NCBI GenBank assembly: GCA_039029915.1
Contig: JBCCFD010000040.1
Span: forward strand, 1 to 28,239
DNA: 28,239 bases
Reading direction: 5' to 3'
Origin: QQUD01 sp039029915
GTDB lineage: Bacteria > Chloroflexota > Anaerolineae > Promineifilales > Promineifilaceae
The position numbers and the translations under genes were made by a program. Shown here in pieces: positions 14,722 through 22,946 of this stretch; the first letter of the stretch is position 1; the number at the start of each line of letters is the position of its first letter. The notes beneath the pieces were generated by a model. It had not been told where the DNA came from, made no database searches, and worked only from the letters and a program-made list of their open reading frames with translations.

Positions 14722-16827
14722 TTAACGAATAAACAAATCAGCGGTGAAATCTTCAACTTCACCATACTCAGCAAACCCAGTTGGCCCGACCGGTTCGCCA
14801 TAGGTCAGGCGCGCACGCACCCACGTTTGATCTGGAATTTCGTTACGCAATCTAAAACGAATTTGGAACGTGAAGCTGTCTTGATGCGAAGGACGCCAGT
14901 TGGTGGGATGGCCATTACATTGGCCTAGCGTACCCGGTGCAACATCGCAAAATACAGCCTGCTCCCCCTCATCATCCCAATCACCGTCCTGATTATAATC
15001 AACCCAAATTGAAAGATACAGTCGTTCATCTGGGGCAGTTCCGTAACGAAGCTCACCTAAACCAGAGGTGGAAATAGTAGCCCGCAATCTTTGATAGGGA
15101 TATCCACTTTGCATTGAGGCGAAGCCATCATCTGACGCATCATTATCATTGGGACCAAACTCCCCGTCAGCAACAAGCCCTAACCATTCCATACTAAAAT
15201 CACAGTGCGTGGCGTCGTTATATTGGGCAATGGGGGCGTCACCGTGGTCAATTAGGGCTTGGGCGGTGCTAATAACGGCCGTATTGTTCTCAAGCAGCGG
15301 GTCATCTTCTGCCCCAAGCACCGTCGCTTCCAGCATCGAGCCGTTCGTGCAGTTTGTAGCAGCTTGAACGGCTACTGTGACAGACTCATTAACAAGAAGT
15401 TCACCAATCTCACAGCTCACAAGGCCAATATCCTCAAAGCAACCCCCTTTTTCGGGGTCAATATTAATCATCGAAATATCATCTGGCACAAATTGACTAA
15501 AAACAACATTGGTAGCGGTCGATGGCCCATAATTCTCAATGGTGAATTGATATTCAGTACTAACAGAAGGCTCAAGGCTGGCTACCGCTCCAAGTGGGGA
15601 GTGGATGGCTAAATCTGCCATTCCGCTTGTCACAGTAACCGTCACACAGTCAGAAAGTGTTCCACTACCACCCGCATCCGATCCTGTTACATTGACACAA
15701 ATCTCATGTTCACCGGGCGGCAAATCAGCAACGGCCGTTTCAAATCCAACATCAACAGGCCCAGGTTGAGGCAACGAAGCGGTTAAATCAGCATTCGGTA
15801 TCGGAACGTCTGGCCCACCATTCACCTGAATAGAAATGTTATCGATCGTGGGAACAATCACCTCAGGCAATAAGTTCGGCAAGGTTGACGGATCAGACAC
15901 CTGATAGCAGCTTCCGTTTGCTTGGCTATTAATGCTGTTTTGCAAATCAACAATTTCTTGCAAGCTGCCTAAAAAGTCTCGGTCTGATGTGCATGTTCCC
16001 CCAACGCCCGCGCTATCCGGAATTGCAAAGGTATTAATCGTTACCGATTTTCCTGGAATATTGATGGGTAGAGCCGAACTCACGTGGCCACCAGCATTGT
16101 TCACCCCGTCTGATATCATCATAATAATGACATTTTCATTACTCGCCTGAGCCGCAACTTCACCGGCTCGGCTTAGGGCGTCAGCGTAATCAGTTTTTAC
16201 AATATCTGGGGTATCTTTGGGGTTAAATAGAGAAAAGCCGCTTTCATGCCCAAAAAGGAAAGCAACCTGAATCGATTGCAAAATCTCTGTCACATCATGC
16301 TCACCATTTTGATTTTGATCTGCCGCTGGGGAAATTAACGGGTCGTCAATGGTTGATGGTGTACCATCTGCCGCAACAGCATCGCCAGCAAAGATGATCA
16401 TAGCCACTTCATCGATAGTGCCCAGTTCAATTGCCTGCTGATTCAAAGCAATTGCGGCCCCAATCTCGCAGTCGATAATGTCATTTTCATCAGGATTGGG
16501 ATCGCCGGGGTCCACGTCAATTGGGTTTTGGTCTGGACAGGATAGGGCCAATCCTGACGATTCTTCCGTGCTACCGGATGCGTCTAGTAAAAAGATTAAG
16601 GTGGTGTCGGCGCTTGCTTGCCCAATACCGATGGAAGCGGACCCTGTGAGGGTCACTGTCCCAGTCTCGCCGTTCGCTGAAATCTCAGCCCCATCCTCTG
16701 GAGAGACTATTTCCAAAGATACGGCCGTTCCCCCTGGCAATGTACCCGTTTCAGCAACGGCCGTTGCGCCTGGTATTGTCAATAAAAGCACACTACTTAT
16801 AAAAGTTATTAGAGTCTTTTTCATCAT
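14722..16827 (-). CDS. Secreted vWA - DUF11-like - GEVED protein
   Basis: A 701-residue exported protein. Signal peptide about residues 1-26 (MMKKTLITFISSVLLLTIPG onward). The von Willebrand A domain (about 75-340) has the metal-site motif DASGS at 82-86 and IMMISDGVNN later, so it should bind a divalent metal and a partner protein. A middle beta-sandwich (about 400-525) has YQFTIENYGPSTATNV, typical of DUF11 repeats. The C-terminal GEVED domain (about 530-701) ends in YGEVEDF after IWVDYNQDGDWDDEGE. No sortase or membrane anchor is seen, so it is probably released or bound through GEVED. Likely role is surface adhesion or matrix. It has four ACGGCCGT copies, two of them 36 bp apart in the signal/N-terminal region. 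Confidence 0.88.
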   Translation of the reverse strand: MMKKTLITFISSVLLLTIPGATAVAETGTLPGGTAVSLEIVSPEDGAEISANGETGTVTLTGSASIGIGQASADTTLIFLLDASGSTEESSGLALSCPDQNPIDVDPGDPNPDENDIIDCEIGAAIALNQQAIELGTIDEVAMIIFAGDAVAADGTPSTIDDPLISPAADQNQNGEHDVTEILQSIQVAFLFGHESGFSLFNPKDTPDIVKTDYADALSRAGEVAAQASNENVIIMMISDGVNNAGGHVSSALPINIPGKSVTINTFAIPDSAGVGGTCTSDRDFLGSLQEIVDLQNSINSQANGSCYQVSDPSTLPNLLPEVIVPTIDNISIQVNGGPDVPIPNADLTASLPQPGPVDVGFETAVADLPPGEHEICVNVTGSDAGGSGTLSDCVTVTVTSGMADLAIHSPLGAVASLEPSVSTEYQFTIENYGPSTATNVVFSQFVPDDISMINIDPEKGGCFEDIGLVSCEIGELLVNESVTVAVQAATNCTNGSMLEATVLGAEDDPLLENNTAVISTAQALIDHGDAPIAQYNDATHCDFSMEWLGLVADGEFGPNDNDASDDGFASMQSGYPYQRLRATISTSGLGELRYGTAPDERLYLSIWVDYNQDGDWDDEGEQAVFCDVAPGTLGQCNGHPTNWRPSHQDSFTFQIRFRLRNEIPDQTWVRARLTYGEPVGPTGFAEYGEVEDFTADLFIR

Positions 16828-16843
16828 GTTTCCTCAACTAATT

Positions 16844-16882
16844 GAGAAGCAAAACTTTTCAAAAAATGATCTATTGCTTCTC
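16844..16882. repeat. Hairpin element, copy 1
   Basis: GAGAAGCAA (16844-16852) pairs with TTGCTTCTC (16874-16882). The right half (TTCAAAAAATG to TGCTTCTC) resembles 17336-17362, which also folds, suggesting related hairpins in the same gap. It lies just upstream of the vWA gene. Confidence 0.45.
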
Positions 16883-17006
16883 TTAGAAGTAAACCTTTCT
16901 AAGCCTCAGGACTACTGAAACCTTTTTGCGGTCCACTTATTCTTGGAGGATTGGCCCCGTCCACCATATCCAAACCTGTTCAATCGAAATATTCATGCTC
17001 AGGAAT

Positions 17007-17167
17007 CTTTTATCCATTGGATCTATTTTGTTTGCACTTAAGTACAGTCAAAACAATTTTGATGAGTACGAAATGATTTAAGCTGTACTTCAAAGCGAAC
17101 AAAAATTCATCAATCTGCTTTTATCCATTGAATCTTTTTTGTTCGCACATAAGAACACTTTCAACAA
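17007..17167. repeat. Direct repeat pair, about 50 bp, 111 bp apart
   Basis: 17007-17056 and 17118-17167 match at 41 of 50 positions, both starting CTTTTATCCATTG. Between them AAGTACAG (17039-17046) pairs with CTGTACTT (17083-17090). They lie within the 621-bp non-coding stretch 16828-17448. Beyond these repeats and the elements at 16844 and 17276, I see only small hairpins there, such as ACAAAG/CTTTGT at 17164-17179 followed by a T-rich run, and CCAACA/TGTTGG at about 17250-17268. Confidence 0.65.
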
Positions 17168-17275
17168 AGTAATCTTTGTATTTTTTATTGTTTTATGGCT
17201 CCAAAATAAGGCGGGGATTATCTGACCAGAAAGAGACAGCATAAAATAGCCAACAAAAATGTTGTTGGGAAATAT

Positions 17276-17339
17276 GTGAAAATCAAGAAGTATCTTGAAA
17301 AAAAATCAACTCGATTTTGATTTTCACCAAGTAAATTTC
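17276..17339 (-). repeat. 64-bp dispersed hairpin repeat, copy 1
   Basis: The reverse complement of this segment matches 22829-22892 without gaps at 49 of 64 positions. Its arms GTGAAAATCAA and TTGATTTTCAC pair perfectly. The arms are conserved between copies and the centre differs, as expected for a structure kept by selection or spread as a unit. Confidence 0.75.
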
Positions 17340-17448
17340 TAAAAAATGGGTTACTGCTTCTCGCCTATCGGTTAGCGTCTGTTGTTAAAATCTTCGCTCA
17401 AATCCATTTAAACAACAATATAACAATGGTAATAGAATTGTGGTCCTG

Positions 17449-19128
17449 TTACTGAGCAATTGTGAAATAGAACGTTGTGCCTTGCCCTAATTCTGAGTCA
17501 AACCAAACACGGCCGTTGTGCCTTTCCACAATCTTTTTACAGATTGCCAAACCAATACCGGTTCCCCCATAGCTTTCACGAGAGTGCAATCGGCGAAATA
17601 TCTTGAATATTTCATCCCGATACGCTGTATCAATGCCAATGCCATTATCAGCTACACTAAATAGCCAATAATCATTCTGCGGCTCAACAGATATTTTAAT
17701 TTGTGGCGCGTCATCCTGTTTAAATTTAATGGCATTGCTAACTAAATTTTGAAACAGCTGAACCAACTGTGATTCACACCCCTGCAGGATGGGAAGTTCA
17801 TCAAGCTCAATTGAAACGTTGTTATCCTGAATCTTTAAGAGCAAATTCTTTTGCACCGTATGCAGCACATCGTTACAGTCGACGGTTTCAAAAGGAATAT
17901 TGACTTTGCCCAACCGCGAGTAGTTGAGCAGATCGTTTATCAGCACTTTCATGCGATCAGACCCTTCAACCGCAAAATCTATAAACTCTTGGGCGTCCTT
18001 AGGCAACTGCTTGGAAAATCGGCGTTGCAGCAATGTCATGTAGGCTTGAACCATTCGCAAGGGCTCCTGCAAATCATGGGAGGCCACATAAGCAAACTGT
18101 GCCAGTTCTTTATTTCGTACTTGTAGCGCGGCCGTTTTTTCCTGCAGGCGATCAATTAGGCGGGCCTGATATAAGCTGGTCGCTAAAGAATCTGCCACTT
18201 CCTGAATGATTTCAATGACGGCAGGCCTTATTTGCATCACCTTGGATGAGGCAATATTTAACGTGCCAATCAATTCACCTCGAGCAATCAGGGGGGTCAC
18301 AATTAAGGTGTTATACCCTTCAGCATATAGCGGCATTAGAAACGCATTTCTTTGAGCATAGCTCGCCATATCGCGAACAAAAATTGGATTACCATCTTTA
18401 AGCTGATCAATCTCATCCTCATACGGCTTTAGCGATATTTTTTTCATTAAATGGTGATTGGATGAGAGATCGGGGTATTCCCCAATGATTGTGGCGCGTT
18501 TGGCTTCCAAATTGATGCGCGTTACGCTGACACTATCCCACTGGGTTAGCTCTAACAATCTTTTGAGGGTTTTTGGTGGTACCTCATCTTTTGAATTAAC
18601 TGACAAGATGGCTCGATCTAAACGGTGCAATATTTCGAGCCGTTGCGCATACGATTTAAGCTGCTGATTCCGTTTTTCAATTTTCTTAGCATGATCCATA
18701 AACTGCTCTTCGAGACCTTGGTAGGTATCGCGAACGGTTGACTCAGCTTGATGCCAATCTGAAATATCATGCACGGCAATAATCCACTGGTGAAAACGGC
18801 CGTTTTCGTCGGAAACTGGCGCTACCGAGAGCTGGACGTAGCAATAAGACCCATCGATTTTTTTTTGAGACAAGTTTCCTTTCCAGCGGCCATTTTTTAA
18901 CGCAAATTCATACATGCTGACGGCTGGGGCTTCAACATATGGGGTTAGATCAGGCAGTAACTCATAGATTGGTTTACCAATCACTTCAAAAGTCAACCAG
19001 CCATAAAGATTTTCAGCGTGGTGATTAAATGTTTCAATTCGATAGTCACTGTTTAAACAGATAACTGGAGATGGAAATTGTGAAACAAAGTGGGCGTTTA
19101 CAAAAGATAGCGTTTGTATCGTCGACAT
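17449..19128 (-). CDS. Soluble PAS-GAF sensor histidine kinase
   Basis: A 559-residue cytosolic kinase. Order: PAS (about 12-125, ending IIAVHDISDWHQAE), a coiled coil (126-165), GAF (about 166-325, with LIVTPLIARGELIGTLNIAS), HisKA with His351 in ASHDLQEPLRM, and HATPase (about 445-559) with NLVSNAIKFK, ADNGIGI and GGTGIGLAICKK. The DLQEPLR form of the H box is typical of phytochrome-like kinases, but no chromophore Cys is evident. I chose the ATG at 19128, with GAGG 6 bases upstream. An in-frame ATG 47 codons earlier would add a stretch unlike any domain. No response regulator is adjacent, so the partner is elsewhere. ACGGCCGT at 17509 and 18796 both encode NGR. Confidence 0.9.
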   Translation of the reverse strand: MSTIQTLSFVNAHFVSQFPSPVICLNSDYRIETFNHHAENLYGWLTFEVIGKPIYELLPDLTPYVEAPAVSMYEFALKNGRWKGNLSQKKIDGSYCYVQLSVAPVSDENGRFHQWIIAVHDISDWHQAESTVRDTYQGLEEQFMDHAKKIEKRNQQLKSYAQRLEILHRLDRAILSVNSKDEVPPKTLKRLLELTQWDSVSVTRINLEAKRATIIGEYPDLSSNHHLMKKISLKPYEDEIDQLKDGNPIFVRDMASYAQRNAFLMPLYAEGYNTLIVTPLIARGELIGTLNIASSKVMQIRPAVIEIIQEVADSLATSLYQARLIDRLQEKTAALQVRNKELAQFAYVASHDLQEPLRMVQAYMTLLQRRFSKQLPKDAQEFIDFAVEGSDRMKVLINDLLNYSRLGKVNIPFETVDCNDVLHTVQKNLLLKIQDNNVSIELDELPILQGCESQLVQLFQNLVSNAIKFKQDDAPQIKISVEPQNDYWLFSVADNGIGIDTAYRDEIFKIFRRLHSRESYGGTGIGLAICKKIVERHNGRVWFDSELGQGTTFYFTIAQ

Positions 19129-19411
19129 AGAGAGCCTCAAAGATGAAAATCCTAATTTACTATTCAGTGCTGAAATGAATTCAATTTTGATAGGTTTGAC
19201 CCAAAAACGACTGGGAGTCAACAGTTTAGGCGCAAAGGTATGATAACGAGAGTTCAAAAATGACAACATAAGACCTTAGTCCAACGCTTTAGCGGTAAAA
19301 GTCTTGAATAGTACCCATTTCCCATGACCCTTGTCATACCCTCATTAATTTTCTAAACTGCGTAACAAGGTAAGGACCTATATTCCATTTTCATCAATCA
19401 AGGAGATCGGC

Positions 19412-19837
19412 ATGTTTATCCACTCGACCCCAAAACAGCAGTCATCCTTTGTCCCGCAAAACATCCCCACTCACTTCTCTCTCGACCGGTCAATTATTAT
19501 TCCCATTACATTATCTTGGTCTATAAAAAACCAGCTCGGCCCGATCATTGCTTATTGTAAGAAGAATGGGCTCTATTTGCGGTTTTTACTAGTTTTAACT
19601 GAGGATGAGGTGGGAACGATTGATGAAGTGGAAATGCGCTATGCCTTGCTTTGGAGCTTGCACAATCAACTGCAAAGCCTAAATATTCAATTTTCTATCG
19701 AAACGGCCGTTGGTTCTTTGGAGGAAACGGCCGTGCATTATGCAAAGATTTATCAAACCGACAACATTTACAACAGTGACTCTCTCAATTCTGAAAATTT
19801 CGATTTCATGTCTAAGGCCCAATCATTTGTAGGGTAA
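19412..19837 (+). CDS. Universal-stress-protein-like small protein
   Basis: A 141-residue alpha/beta protein. After about 25 polar residues, DRSIIIPITLSWSIKNQLGPIIAYC and LYLRFLLVLTEDE look like the first strand, helix and second strand of a USP fold. The ATP-loop glycine motif is not visible, and the C-terminus is short, so it may be a non-ATP-binding or truncated member. GGAG precedes the ATG by 7 bases. The last 70 bp overlap the 3' end of the convergent TPR gene. Two ACGGCCGT copies 24 bp apart (19703, 19727) encode the repeated ETAV. The 283-bp gap on its 5' side shows no other gene. Confidence 0.6.
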   Translation: MFIHSTPKQQSSFVPQNIPTHFSLDRSIIIPITLSWSIKNQLGPIIAYCKKNGLYLRFLLVLTEDEVGTIDEVEMRYALLWSLHNQLQSLNIQFSIETAVGSLEETAVHYAKIYQTDNIYNSDSLNSENFDFMSKAQSFVG

Positions 19838-20955
19838 AGCTCTAGCAGCGCAATTGCTTCACTTAGCCGCTGTTCTGATTCTGCACATCGCTCAAGCTGA
19901 TAGTACAGTTCCCCTAAAGTCCCTAAGGAACTAGCTAGTCTTACTTCATCACCTAGCTTTCGCCTCAATTCAACCGCAAAGTTTAAATTCTCTTCGGCCA
20001 CGGGGTGCGCTTTTTGTTTAATTTGAACGCTTCCCAAATTGTGAAAAATCAATGATTTCAGATGAGTATGTGGTGATTCTCGGATAAAACGAGAATTAGC
20101 AAGATTAAATTCCCTTTCAGCCTTATCCCACTTCTCCAATCGGAAGTAAAGAAAGCCCCGATTTATATGAGCAGTTGATTTATCAAATTCATAATTAGAT
20201 TTTGCCAAGATTGATATCGCTTGCTCAAAGCACCGATCTGCTTCGTCATAATTTTCAATCTCAATTAAGCAGTAGCCTAAATTTATGATCGTTCGGGCCA
20301 GCCAAAAATCGTTTTTCTCTTTTTTCCATCGATCAACGGCCGATTTATAATATGTGATAGCCTGATGACGCTCTCCTTGATGATGATGAACCATCCCCAG
20401 CAGTACCTCTGCGTGCGCGGCGCCAGAGTTGTTTTTTAATGTTTTATAGGCATCAAGCGCCTCTTCAGAAATTTTTTGAGCTTTATCTAAATCGCCTTGG
20501 CGTATGGCAATTTGGGCTAAACTGCATCTGATGCCGGTTAATTGGTTCGTTAGTGGCTCTACTTCAAGGTTACACTTCGCGTTCTTTATATAAGCTTCCG
20601 CTTCATCGATACGATCCATCAAGATATTGAGCTGAACCAAACAGTTTAAAAGCTTATACTGATTTTCCGACTGATCGGATTGATCAAACTGAGTGTAGGC
20701 AAGTTCAAACAGCGCATACCACTCCTGCCAATAGCCGCGTCGCTCAATGTATTCAAATATTGAGATGCAAAGGGATACGGCCGTGTCAAACGTTTCATGA
20801 TGGGCAATCCCAAACGAGAGCAATTGAAAAATATTTGCCCGATCTTTATCAATCTTGAACCACTCAAACTCATCGAGCGCCTTAAACGTATCAAGCCAAA
20901 CATTCAAACCATTTTGAATCAAAGACACAAATTCTGGATCGGCATTTTGATTCAC
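19768..20955 (-). CDS. TPR-repeat protein, partner of the STAND ATPase
   Basis: A 395-residue all-helical protein made of tetratricopeptide repeats. Repeating units include AHAEVLLGMVHHHQGERHQA, ARTIINLGYCLIEIENYDEA, AHINRGFLYFRLEKWDKA and LASSLGTLGELYYQLERCAE. TPRs bind peptides and often sense ligands at the C-terminus of STAND proteins. I chose GTG at 20955, which overlaps the stop of the ATPase gene as GTGA, a typical coupled start; a TTG at 20979 is possible. Together with the ATPase it resembles one NB-ARC-TPR protein divided in two. Whether the split is native or due to a frameshift cannot be settled here. ACGGCCGT at 20777 encodes TAV. Confidence 0.82.
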   Translation of the reverse strand: MNQNADPEFVSLIQNGLNVWLDTFKALDEFEWFKIDKDRANIFQLLSFGIAHHETFDTAVSLCISIFEYIERRGYWQEWYALFELAYTQFDQSDQSENQYKLLNCLVQLNILMDRIDEAEAYIKNAKCNLEVEPLTNQLTGIRCSLAQIAIRQGDLDKAQKISEEALDAYKTLKNNSGAAHAEVLLGMVHHHQGERHQAITYYKSAVDRWKKEKNDFWLARTIINLGYCLIEIENYDEADRCFEQAISILAKSNYEFDKSTAHINRGFLYFRLEKWDKAEREFNLANSRFIRESPHTHLKSLIFHNLGSVQIKQKAHPVAEENLNFAVELRRKLGDEVRLASSLGTLGELYYQLERCAESEQRLSEAIALLELYPTNDWALDMKSKFSELRESLL

Positions 20956-22370
20956 GTTGACCAGGCACCTTTTTCCCAATTAATAATCTCTGACTGTAAA
21001 AACGTATTGGTTAATTGATGAATGCTATAGCGCCGCTCACTTAATCCGCCTTGTGATTCAATCAACGAGCGGCTTTTCAGTTCTGAGATTAAGGGCCAAA
21101 TATCAGCCTCGGTGACATTAATCATTTTGCTCAGTATTTCTGGCCCTACGCCCGTTTGGGATACCAAAGGCATCGCCTTCAATAACCGCTTCGCATCGTT
21201 TGAAAGTGTATTCCAAGCTTGCTGAAATATTCTTTGATACATCTGCTGAATATCCCCCTCTACGCTTAGCATCAAATTTTGCAGAATATGAGGCAGTGGA
21301 TATGTATCTAACATGCTGACAACCAAGCGTAAAGCGAAGGGATTGCCGCCGGTATGTTCATAAATATCTACAAAATCTTTTTCTTCCGCATCATCCAAAA
21401 AATCAATGCCGATATCTTGAGCATGATATTTAAGCAGCGCTTTTGCCTGTTCAAAACTGAGTCCTTCTAAGGTAAGCCCAAAAACGTTTGATTGCCGTGG
21501 TGGTTGAATCCGAGTCGTCAGCAAGAATTTACTTGGATTTGCCAAATCGTTTAGGTAATCAAAAAGGAGCGCGGAATCTGTGGCGGCTTCTAAATTATCT
21601 ATCACGATGAGATACGGCCGTTCTTTTAAGCTCTGTCTTACTTTTTCATGTCGAATTTTATCAGTCAGTGAGTGTGCAGAATCGGGCCAAAGCTGATACG
21701 CAATCTGGGCAATCAGCCCTTCGAAAGTCAGCTCTGGCGATTGTAAACGGCCGTTGATGGGTGAAGATGTGACGCGTATCCAAATCACCTCATGGAATAA
21801 AAAAGTGCGGATAATCTGCCGCGTCACAAAATCAATGAGGGCAGTTTTACCCATTCCCCCCATACCAACAACCGAAACCACAAAGGAAAGCGTCTGATTT
21901 TGCACTTGAGTTTGCACAGCTTCTATCGCCTCTTCAAAGCCGAACAGCTTCGTATACTGCGAAGGTGGCAGTTGAGACTCACGTTTATTGGCTATCTCAC
22001 GACGATATTGAAGCTCATACTCAAAAATGACGTCGCTCAACTCATTTATCGCCTTTCGTTGAATACGATTGACTGCATCAATTGAAATATTCTTGTTAAA
22101 AGCGATTTTTTTGCTGGGCACTTTCTCAATAAAGCGATTTTTTAGCAGCTCAGCAAATTCGGCATTTTGTTGTGCCATTTCACCAATCCCCTTGATGAGC
22201 AGGCTGTTGGTATTAAGCCGTTTTTTTACTTTATGATCGGTTTGGGCACTTTCTTTGATAAGAAGGAGGTCCTCTAACAGGCTCAATGAACTACCGCCTA
22301 CCGTGTGCCATTCGCGCAGGGCAGTTAAAACATGCGACTTTAGCACTTTTTTATCAATTCCATACGGCAT
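20952..22370 (-). CDS. STAND (NB-ARC-type) ATPase with N-terminal HTH
   Basis: A 472-residue STAND NTPase. The N-terminal part (about 75-115: LLKNRFIEKVPSKKIAFNKN, then ISIDAVNRIQRKAINEL) resembles a sigma-region-4/LuxR-type helix-turn-helix. The NB-ARC domain has Walker A GMGGMGKT (169-176), Walker B YLIVIDNL (Asp258), the LLTTR sensor (Arg287) and GGNPFALRL, followed by a winged helix. ATP-driven oligomerisation is the family mechanism. I chose the ATG at 22370 (MPYGIDKK), with GAGGT upstream. A start 45 codons earlier would translate a 52-bp dispersed repeat. It is coupled to the TPR gene. The role may be transcription control or defence; the sequence does not decide. Confidence 0.87.
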   Translation of the reverse strand: MPYGIDKKVLKSHVLTALREWHTVGGSSLSLLEDLLLIKESAQTDHKVKKRLNTNSLLIKGIGEMAQQNAEFAELLKNRFIEKVPSKKIAFNKNISIDAVNRIQRKAINELSDVIFEYELQYRREIANKRESQLPPSQYTKLFGFEEAIEAVQTQVQNQTLSFVVSVVGMGGMGKTALIDFVTRQIIRTFLFHEVIWIRVTSSPINGRLQSPELTFEGLIAQIAYQLWPDSAHSLTDKIRHEKVRQSLKERPYLIVIDNLEAATDSALLFDYLNDLANPSKFLLTTRIQPPRQSNVFGLTLEGLSFEQAKALLKYHAQDIGIDFLDDAEEKDFVDIYEHTGGNPFALRLVVSMLDTYPLPHILQNLMLSVEGDIQQMYQRIFQQAWNTLSNDAKRLLKAMPLVSQTGVGPEILSKMINVTEADIWPLISELKSRSLIESQGGLSERRYSIHQLTNTFLQSEIINWEKGAWST

Positions 22371-22431
22371 GAATTTTTCTACCTCAACACAAAATATGTG
22401 AAAAACGAAAGCGCAATTAATTCGGAGGTCT

Positions 22432-22483
22432 TGCTTTGAATAAAACAATGACGGCAAGCTTCGTTTCCTCGAGGTTCCGAAGC
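22432..22483 (-). repeat. 52-bp dispersed repeat, copy 2
   Basis: The reverse complement matches 5176-5227 at 46 of 52 positions. It lies 62 bp upstream of the STAND gene start chosen here. Its presence argues that the open frame over it is not coding. Confidence 0.8.
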
Positions 22484-22503
22484 TCTTCTCTAACAAGAAT
22501 TTC

Positions 22504-22539
22504 ATTTGAGCAAATTCGGAACAATTAAGTTGCTCAAAT
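22504..22539. promoter_or_regulatory. Perfect inverted repeat upstream of the STAND gene
   Basis: ATTTGAGCAA (22504-22513) pairs with TTGCTCAAAT (22530-22539) around a 16-base loop. It lies about 135 bp upstream of the STAND gene and could be an operator. It belongs to the 576-bp non-coding gap 22371-22946, which also holds both dispersed repeat types and the hairpin at 22747. Confidence 0.4.
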
Positions 22540-22746
22540 TGAAAACTTAATAGTTCTTATCATAACAGGGGCGTCAATTATTTTTAGCGGCATTGCTACC
22601 CACTACGACAATAACCGCACATATTCGCACAAATTCACATGTTTGGACAGCAAAACCTATGCTATATTTTTCATGTCGTTTCTTATACAAGGTTTGCTGG
22701 GGAATGGGTCAAAGTTGGGTGGTGTTACGGGTCTCTCACCCTCAGG

Positions 22747-22769
22747 GCACATTGAATTAATCAATGTGC
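22747..22769 (+). terminator. Strong hairpin, terminator-like
   Basis: GCACATTGA (22747-22755) pairs perfectly with TCAATGTGC (22761-22769) around ATTAA, extendable by two more pairs if one G-U is allowed. The downstream sequence is only moderately T-rich. It may end a short transcript from the gap; no clear promoter or RNA family is recognised. Confidence 0.4.
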
Positions 22770-22828
22770 TCTGTATTATTCTAACTAAATTTCACAAAGT
22801 TTCTTGAAATAGGACGAGGTAGAAACGT

Positions 22829-22892
22829 GAAATTTGCTTAGAGAAAATCAAATGACAGTGGTATCTATGTCAAGATACTTTTTGATTTTTAC
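22829..22892 (+). repeat. 64-bp dispersed hairpin repeat, copy 2
   Basis: It matches the reverse complement of 17276-17339 at 49 of 64 positions. AAAATCAAA (22844-22852) pairs with TTTGATTTT (22881-22889), and an inner GTATC/GATAC pair (22861-22865, 22874-22878) adds a second stem. It ends 54 bp before the PfpI-like gene. Confidence 0.75.
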
Positions 22893-22946
22893 CTAACGGT
22901 CATCACATCAGTCACAGCTCTCACATTAGCAATAAGGTTTTTATAA

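Noticed and set aside
15259..15612. Plus-strand frame inside the vWA gene
   Set aside because: Antisense to recognised DUF11/GEVED-type domains and without a ribosome site.
19129..19269. 47-residue N-terminal extension of the PAS-GAF kinase
   Set aside because: GAGG lies 6 bases before the ATG at 19128, and the extension matches no known domain.
22371..22505. N-terminal extension of the STAND ATPase
   Set aside because: It translates the 52-bp dispersed repeat, has no ribosome site and resembles no domain; the ATG at 22370 fits better.
22673..22807. 44-codon frame in the gap before the PfpI-like gene
   Set aside because: No ribosome site, and it runs through the strong hairpin at 22747-22769; more likely non-coding.
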